Shown here: positions 11,556-13,761 of the stretch, piece by piece
Layout: each line of letters opens with the position of its first letter
Numbering within the stretch: the first letter of the stretch is position 1
Source of the DNA: Chloroflexi bacterium RBG_13_51_18
Lineage (GTDB): Bacteria; Chloroflexota; Dehalococcoidia; Dehalococcoidales; RBG-16-60-22
Length of the DNA: 13,761 nucleotides
NCBI GenBank assembly: GCA_001796495.1
Contig: MGMR01000053.1
Location: 224-13,984 of the forward strand
Direction of reading: 5' to 3'
Notes under the pieces: generated by a model
Databases searched by the model: none
Told to the model about the DNA's origin: nothing
Seen by the model: the letters and a program-made list of their open reading frames with translations, nothing else
Translations under genes and position numbers: made by a program

Positions 11556-11990
11556 CTATCCGCCCAGTAATGCCAGTTTTTTGGAGTTTAACGCCTTGCC
11601 GACCTCCTCAACGCGTTTGTAGTTGGCCGGGTCCCCCTTCGGTTTCCTGGCCGAGAGTGACAGCGAGGCCAGGGTGCTGAAATACGGCTCGGAGCCGGAT
11701 TTGTAGTCGTCCTTGCCGGCCGAGACGCCGGGGCCGTAGCGGTCCTTGCCCACGTCATTGATTTTGCGGGCGTATTTGGCGGCGCCGGCTTTTACCACGC
11801 CGGAGCGGAACCGGTTTTTAATACCCGAGGCGGCGATCGCCTGGCCGTAATTATCGGCACTGGCCGCCGTCTGCCTGGCCCAGGCCTCGGCGCCGGCCGC
11901 GGCATTTACCGCGTACTCGGTGGCTGCCCGGGAGGCGTTATCCGCGTATTTAGTCGCGGATGCATCGATAGGTTTTACATTCAGTGGCAT
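11556..11990 (-). CDS. Ala/Lys-rich virion-like protein, 144 aa
   Basis: First gene of the leftward late module; ATG 11990 with GAGGAGGGCAGA upstream. Residues 1-60 are Ala-rich helices (NASRAATEYAVNAAAGAEAW). Residues 70-144 contain a recurring phage motif: AAKYARKINDVGKDRYGPGV, then AGKDDYKSGSEPYFSTLASL, and ARKPKGDPANYKRVEEVG. Proteins ending 'RY..GV.AG...Y..G..PY...(I/L)ASL.L..R.PKGDP.N..RV' are, as I recall, common near capsid genes in uncultured phages, so a capsid-internal or assembly role is likely but undefined. Confidence 0.75.
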   Translation of the reverse strand: MPLNVKPIDASATKYADNASRAATEYAVNAAAGAEAWARQTAASADNYGQAIAASGIKNRFRSGVVKAGAAKYARKINDVGKDRYGPGVSAGKDDYKSGSEPYFSTLASLSLSARKPKGDPANYKRVEEVGKALNSKKLALLGG

Positions 11991-12050
11991 TTCTGCCCTC
12001 CTCGTTTTTTAGTTTTCCCTCATTAGCTGTGCGCAATTTTTTGCCCATTC

Positions 12051-12087
12051 ATTGACAATTCTGCGCCGGGGGGATAGAATTGTCAAT
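12051..12087. promoter_or_regulatory. Opposed, fully overlapping promoters inside a 12-bp inverted repeat
   Basis: ATTGACAATTCT (12051-12062) and AGAATTGTCAAT (12076-12087) are perfect inverted repeats separated by 13 bases. Rightward: TTGACA 12052-12057, 17 bases, TAGAAT 12075-12080. Leftward: TTGACA 12086-12081, 17 bases, CAGAAT 12063-12058. Each -10 is built into the arm that supplies the other's -35, so polymerase can occupy only one direction at a time. The rightward -10 is the better match (5 of 6 against 4 of 6). The leftward direction feeds the virion module, the rightward one the nuclease module. Confidence 0.65.
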
Positions 12088-12273
12088 ATGCAACATGTTG
12101 TTGACGCACTACAAAATACCGTCGAGCTCCCTCCCCGGCACCGGCAGGGCTGCCCAAAAAACTACCTCCGGGTGCTGATATACCCGTATGCCAGGATCGG
12201 TTACACGGCGGCCGAGATCGATGAGAAACTGGAGAGGATCGGCAGGCACCTCCCCTGCACGTGCGAGGAATAA
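12088..12273 (+). CDS. Small unknown protein, 61 aa, apparently leaderless
   Basis: ATG 12088 lies 8 bases past the -10 box, so transcription should start at or within a base of the start codon; no Shine-Dalgarno is possible. The start codon is followed by the palindrome CAACATGTTG (12091-12100). The frame is open upstream to 12052 but that would lie before the transcription start. Sequence: a short N-terminal helix (MQHVVDALQNTVELP), LRVLIYPYARIGYTAAEIDEK, and an end with CTC (HLPCTCEE). An internal Cys22 (QGCPK) plus the two late ones could bind metal. Family not recognised. Being first after the switch, it could be a regulator. Confidence 0.65.
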   Translation: MQHVVDALQNTVELPPRHRQGCPKNYLRVLIYPYARIGYTAAEIDEKLERIGRHLPCTCEE

Positions 12274-12783
12274 ATGCCGAGACAGGAACGGGAACGCAGA
12301 TATATCGCCGAATATATGCTCGAGGCATTTCCCGAGGGCGGATACCAGCTCAACGTCGAGCTCGGGCCGATCCCCCAGGAGTATGTTCAGCGCCTGGGAC
12401 TGGAGAGGGCGGCCGCCATGTTCCGGCCGACGCGACCCAGAGTCGACGCCGTGAAATGGTCACCGGGGCATTACTATATAATCGAGGCCAAAATCAGGGA
12501 TATAAAAGCCGGCATCGGCGACCTTACCTATTATAGGGGGATGCTGGACAGCACCCCGGACCTGCCGTATTACGAGAAACAGCCGATTATTGCCCGGCTC
12601 GTCGTCCCCTGGATGATCGACTGGATCCGGTCCGCCGCGGACGGCGCCGGCGTCGAGGTCGTCGTCTCCCACCAGGACTGGATCGACGAGTACGTACGGG
12701 AGCGGCAACACTATTTCACCGCCGAGTACCGTAACGCCCGCGCCGAGAAAATGAGGCTGCGGAATATCCTGGGGGTGGACTGA
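12274..12783 (+). CDS. PD-(D/E)XK-superfamily nuclease-like protein, 169 aa
   Basis: Contains RVDAV (D58) followed 13 residues later by IIEAKI (E71, K73), the D-x(n)-E-x-K metal site of this nuclease superfamily, on strands as expected, then a helix with conserved-looking GIGDLTYYRGML. The N-terminus (PRQERERRYIAEYMLEAFP) is helical with Glu13 available as a further ligand; the C-terminus is a charged helix (AEYRNARAEKMRLRNILG). Such small proteins act as Holliday-junction resolvases, exonucleases or restriction-like enzymes. It may partner the RecT-like protein of the leftward module. Start directly abuts the previous stop (TAAATG) with GAGGAAT before it. Confidence 0.7.
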   Translation: MPRQERERRYIAEYMLEAFPEGGYQLNVELGPIPQEYVQRLGLERAAAMFRPTRPRVDAVKWSPGHYYIIEAKIRDIKAGIGDLTYYRGMLDSTPDLPYYEKQPIIARLVVPWMIDWIRSAADGAGVEVVVSHQDWIDEYVRERQHYFTAEYRNARAEKMRLRNILGVD

Positions 12784-13166
12784 TGCCCTGCAGCATTATC
12801 GCCCAGCGGTACGCCGAGCAGGCGGCCAGGCTGAGGCTGAATAAACTGATCGAAAACGGGCTCGGCCCGGCGTCTGAGCCGTTTAAACAGCTGAGCGCCA
12901 TCCGCAATCAACTGATGTCCAGCCTGGGGATAAAACGTCCCACGGTAAATATGCTGATCAGGCTGATGCTGGCGCTGTCGCCAGGGTCCGTCAAATTGTT
13001 TTACAACTCCGACTCCGGGTGGTTTACCGAGGCCAGGGAACGCGCCGGCGCCCCGCCGGTCTATCACCACGTGGACGACGATACGGCGATAAAAATACTC
13101 CGCGGGGAATATACCCACGAGGATTTTGAGAAACTGAAAATACCCGACGACTACCTGGGAGAGTAA
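12783..13166 (+). CDS. Unknown protein, 127 aa
   Basis: ATG overlaps the nuclease gene's stop by one base (TGATG), so the two are coupled. Mostly helical: IIAQRYAEQAARLRLNKLIE, SEPFKQLSAIRNQLMSSLG, PTVNMLIRLMLALSPGSV, then SGWFTEARERAG, an HHVDDD segment (residues 94-99) and a helical tail (AIKILRGEYTHEDFEKLK). HHVDDD could bind metal but matches no family I recognise. Genomic context (nuclease, 108-residue protein) suggests DNA metabolism. Confidence 0.7.
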   Translation: MPCSIIAQRYAEQAARLRLNKLIENGLGPASEPFKQLSAIRNQLMSSLGIKRPTVNMLIRLMLALSPGSVKLFYNSDSGWFTEARERAGAPPVYHHVDDDTAIKILRGEYTHEDFEKLKIPDDYLGE

Positions 13167-13175
13167 TCTATCTGT

Positions 13176-13193
13176 GTATGTATGTATGTATGT
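13176..13193 (+). repeat. GTAT tetranucleotide repeat (4.5 units)
   Basis: Four GTAT units plus GT between the 127- and 108-residue genes, ending just before the GAGGTGA ribosome site of the latter. It introduces four upstream ATG triplets. Length change could alter leader structure or upstream initiation. Confidence 0.85.
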
Positions 13194-13204
13194 GAGGTGA
13201 CGCC

Positions 13205-13531
13205 ATGGTCCTGATGAATTATATCCAACTGCAGGCGGGCGTGCCGACCCGGATGCACTTCTCCGACGACTATGTAATCGAGCGAACCATCCTCGAGCGG
13301 GAATCCGGCAAGGAAAAAATCGTGACCTCCCTGGTGTTCTGGTGCGACGAACTAAACGGCGAGCCGGCGGCGCGCACGTTCTCGATACTGTCGCAAAAGC
13401 TCCGCGCTCATTTCGAGCCGTACCGCAAGGGCAAAAAATATGCCGACTACGATTTTATAGTCACCGGCATGGGGTCCGGCTGGTACTCAGACTGGAACGT
13501 GCAGCCAATTCTCAGGCCGAAAACGGAGTAA
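13205..13531 (+). CDS. Unknown small beta-rich protein, 108 aa (possible OB-fold)
   Basis: ATG 13205 with GAGGTGACGCC upstream. Strand-rich N-terminal half (YIQLQAGVPTRMHFSDDYVI, then SLVFWCDELNG), a helix (SILSQKLRAHFEPYRKGKK) and two closing strands (DYDFIVTGMGSG, SDWNVQPIL). The layout could fit an OB-fold such as a small ssDNA-binding protein, which would suit its place with a nuclease gene, but no diagnostic motif is seen. Met4 is a less likely start. Confidence 0.7.
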   Translation: MVLMNYIQLQAGVPTRMHFSDDYVIERTILERESGKEKIVTSLVFWCDELNGEPAARTFSILSQKLRAHFEPYRKGKKYADYDFIVTGMGSGWYSDWNVQPILRPKTE

Positions 13532-13565
13532 CCCCCCCAGCTGCTGAGAGAGAATACCCCGCTCG

Positions 13566-13691
13566 TTAGTTCAAAACCCACGTCTGGATGATATAAAAAA
13601 TCAGCCTACAATCGAGACATATCCGGGAAATTGTCCCGATATCCACAACGTTTTTACTGCCGCAATTCGGACATTTTATATTTGATTTCAT
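13566..13691 (-). CDS. Zinc-ribbon mini-protein, 41 aa
   Basis: Converges on the rightward module. ATG 13691-13689, stop TAA 13568-13566. Sequence MKSNIKCPNCGSKNVVDIG then ISRICLDCRLIFYII holds C7-x2-C10 and C25-x2-C28, a standard zinc ribbon with 14 residues between pairs. The ribosome site is weak (TTGAGAA), and upstream G/C runs hide any promoter. The intact Cys pattern is the main support. Function unknown. Confidence 0.6.
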   Translation of the reverse strand: MKSNIKCPNCGSKNVVDIGTISRICLDCRLIFYIIQTWVLN

Positions 13692-13761
13692 TTCTCAAAT
13701 TCGCACCCCCCGCGAGTGAAATCAGAACAAACGTGCGGGTTTCCCCCCCTTTGGACTAAAC

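Noticed and set aside
13618..13641. Hairpin as terminator for the rightward module
   Set aside because: The stem (CGGGA/TCCCG with flanking ATAT) has no T run on the plus strand and lies within the convergent zinc-ribbon gene.

Overview
The window looks like the structural and early-gene half of a tailless double-stranded DNA virus of bacteria. The key evidence is a 358-residue protein (10310-11386, minus strand) that I read as a double jelly-roll (DJR) major capsid protein. No terminase, portal, HK97-type capsid or tail tape-measure protein is recognisable. Genes are packed with start/stop overlaps, have strong Shine-Dalgarno sites, and are driven by sigma70-type promoters close to consensus. 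This points to a bacterial rather than archaeal host. Many small proteins (tiny zinc ribbons, hendecad-repeat protein, RecT-like protein with a zinc ribbon) resemble families I associate with metagenomic viruses of Chloroflexota-like bacteria, but that host guess rests on memory only. No integrase, packaging ATPase, DNA polymerase, tRNA or CRISPR array is visible here.

Layout, in leftward transcription order. (1) 12051-12087 is a control region holding two fully overlapping, opposed promoters inside a perfect 12-bp inverted repeat. (2) The leftward late module, 11990 to 4747, runs: a 144-residue virion-like protein, a 45-residue zinc ribbon, the DJR capsid protein, a 98-residue companion, a strong hairpin terminator (9970-10003), a 138-residue protein, a 261-residue beta-sandwich protein, two related WGW-motif proteins (34 and 204 residues), a small membrane protein, a 76-residue protein, a proline/glutamate-rich 284-residue protein, a 626-residue helical-repeat protein and a 31-residue acidic protein. 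It ends in a terminator at 4584-4636, just after a possible small RNA. (3) A second leftward module starts from a perfect-consensus promoter (4468-4496) flanked by palindromic boxes. It encodes a 192-residue unknown, a 52-residue unknown, a hendecad-repeat protein, a VapB-like ribbon-helix-helix protein, a Cys-rich small protein, a RecT-like annealing protein, a 32-residue membrane peptide and a 55-residue zinc-binding protein. (4) A third leftward module has tandem promoters (1791-1850) with a possible attenuator. It encodes a zinc-ribbon protein, a zinc-ribbon protein with nine 15-residue repeats, a 106-residue unknown and a ParB-like protein cut by the window edge.

The rightward module (12088-13531) begins with an apparently leaderless 61-residue gene. 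It continues with a PD-(D/E)XK-type nuclease, a 127-residue unknown and a 108-residue unknown. A convergent 41-residue zinc-ribbon gene (13566-13691, minus) closes the window.

Working model (inference): the rightward genes and the leftward RecT/ParB modules serve DNA metabolism and control, and the 12.0-4.7 kb module builds the virion. The opposed-promoter dyad at 12051-12087 would decide which of the two divergent programmes is transcribed.
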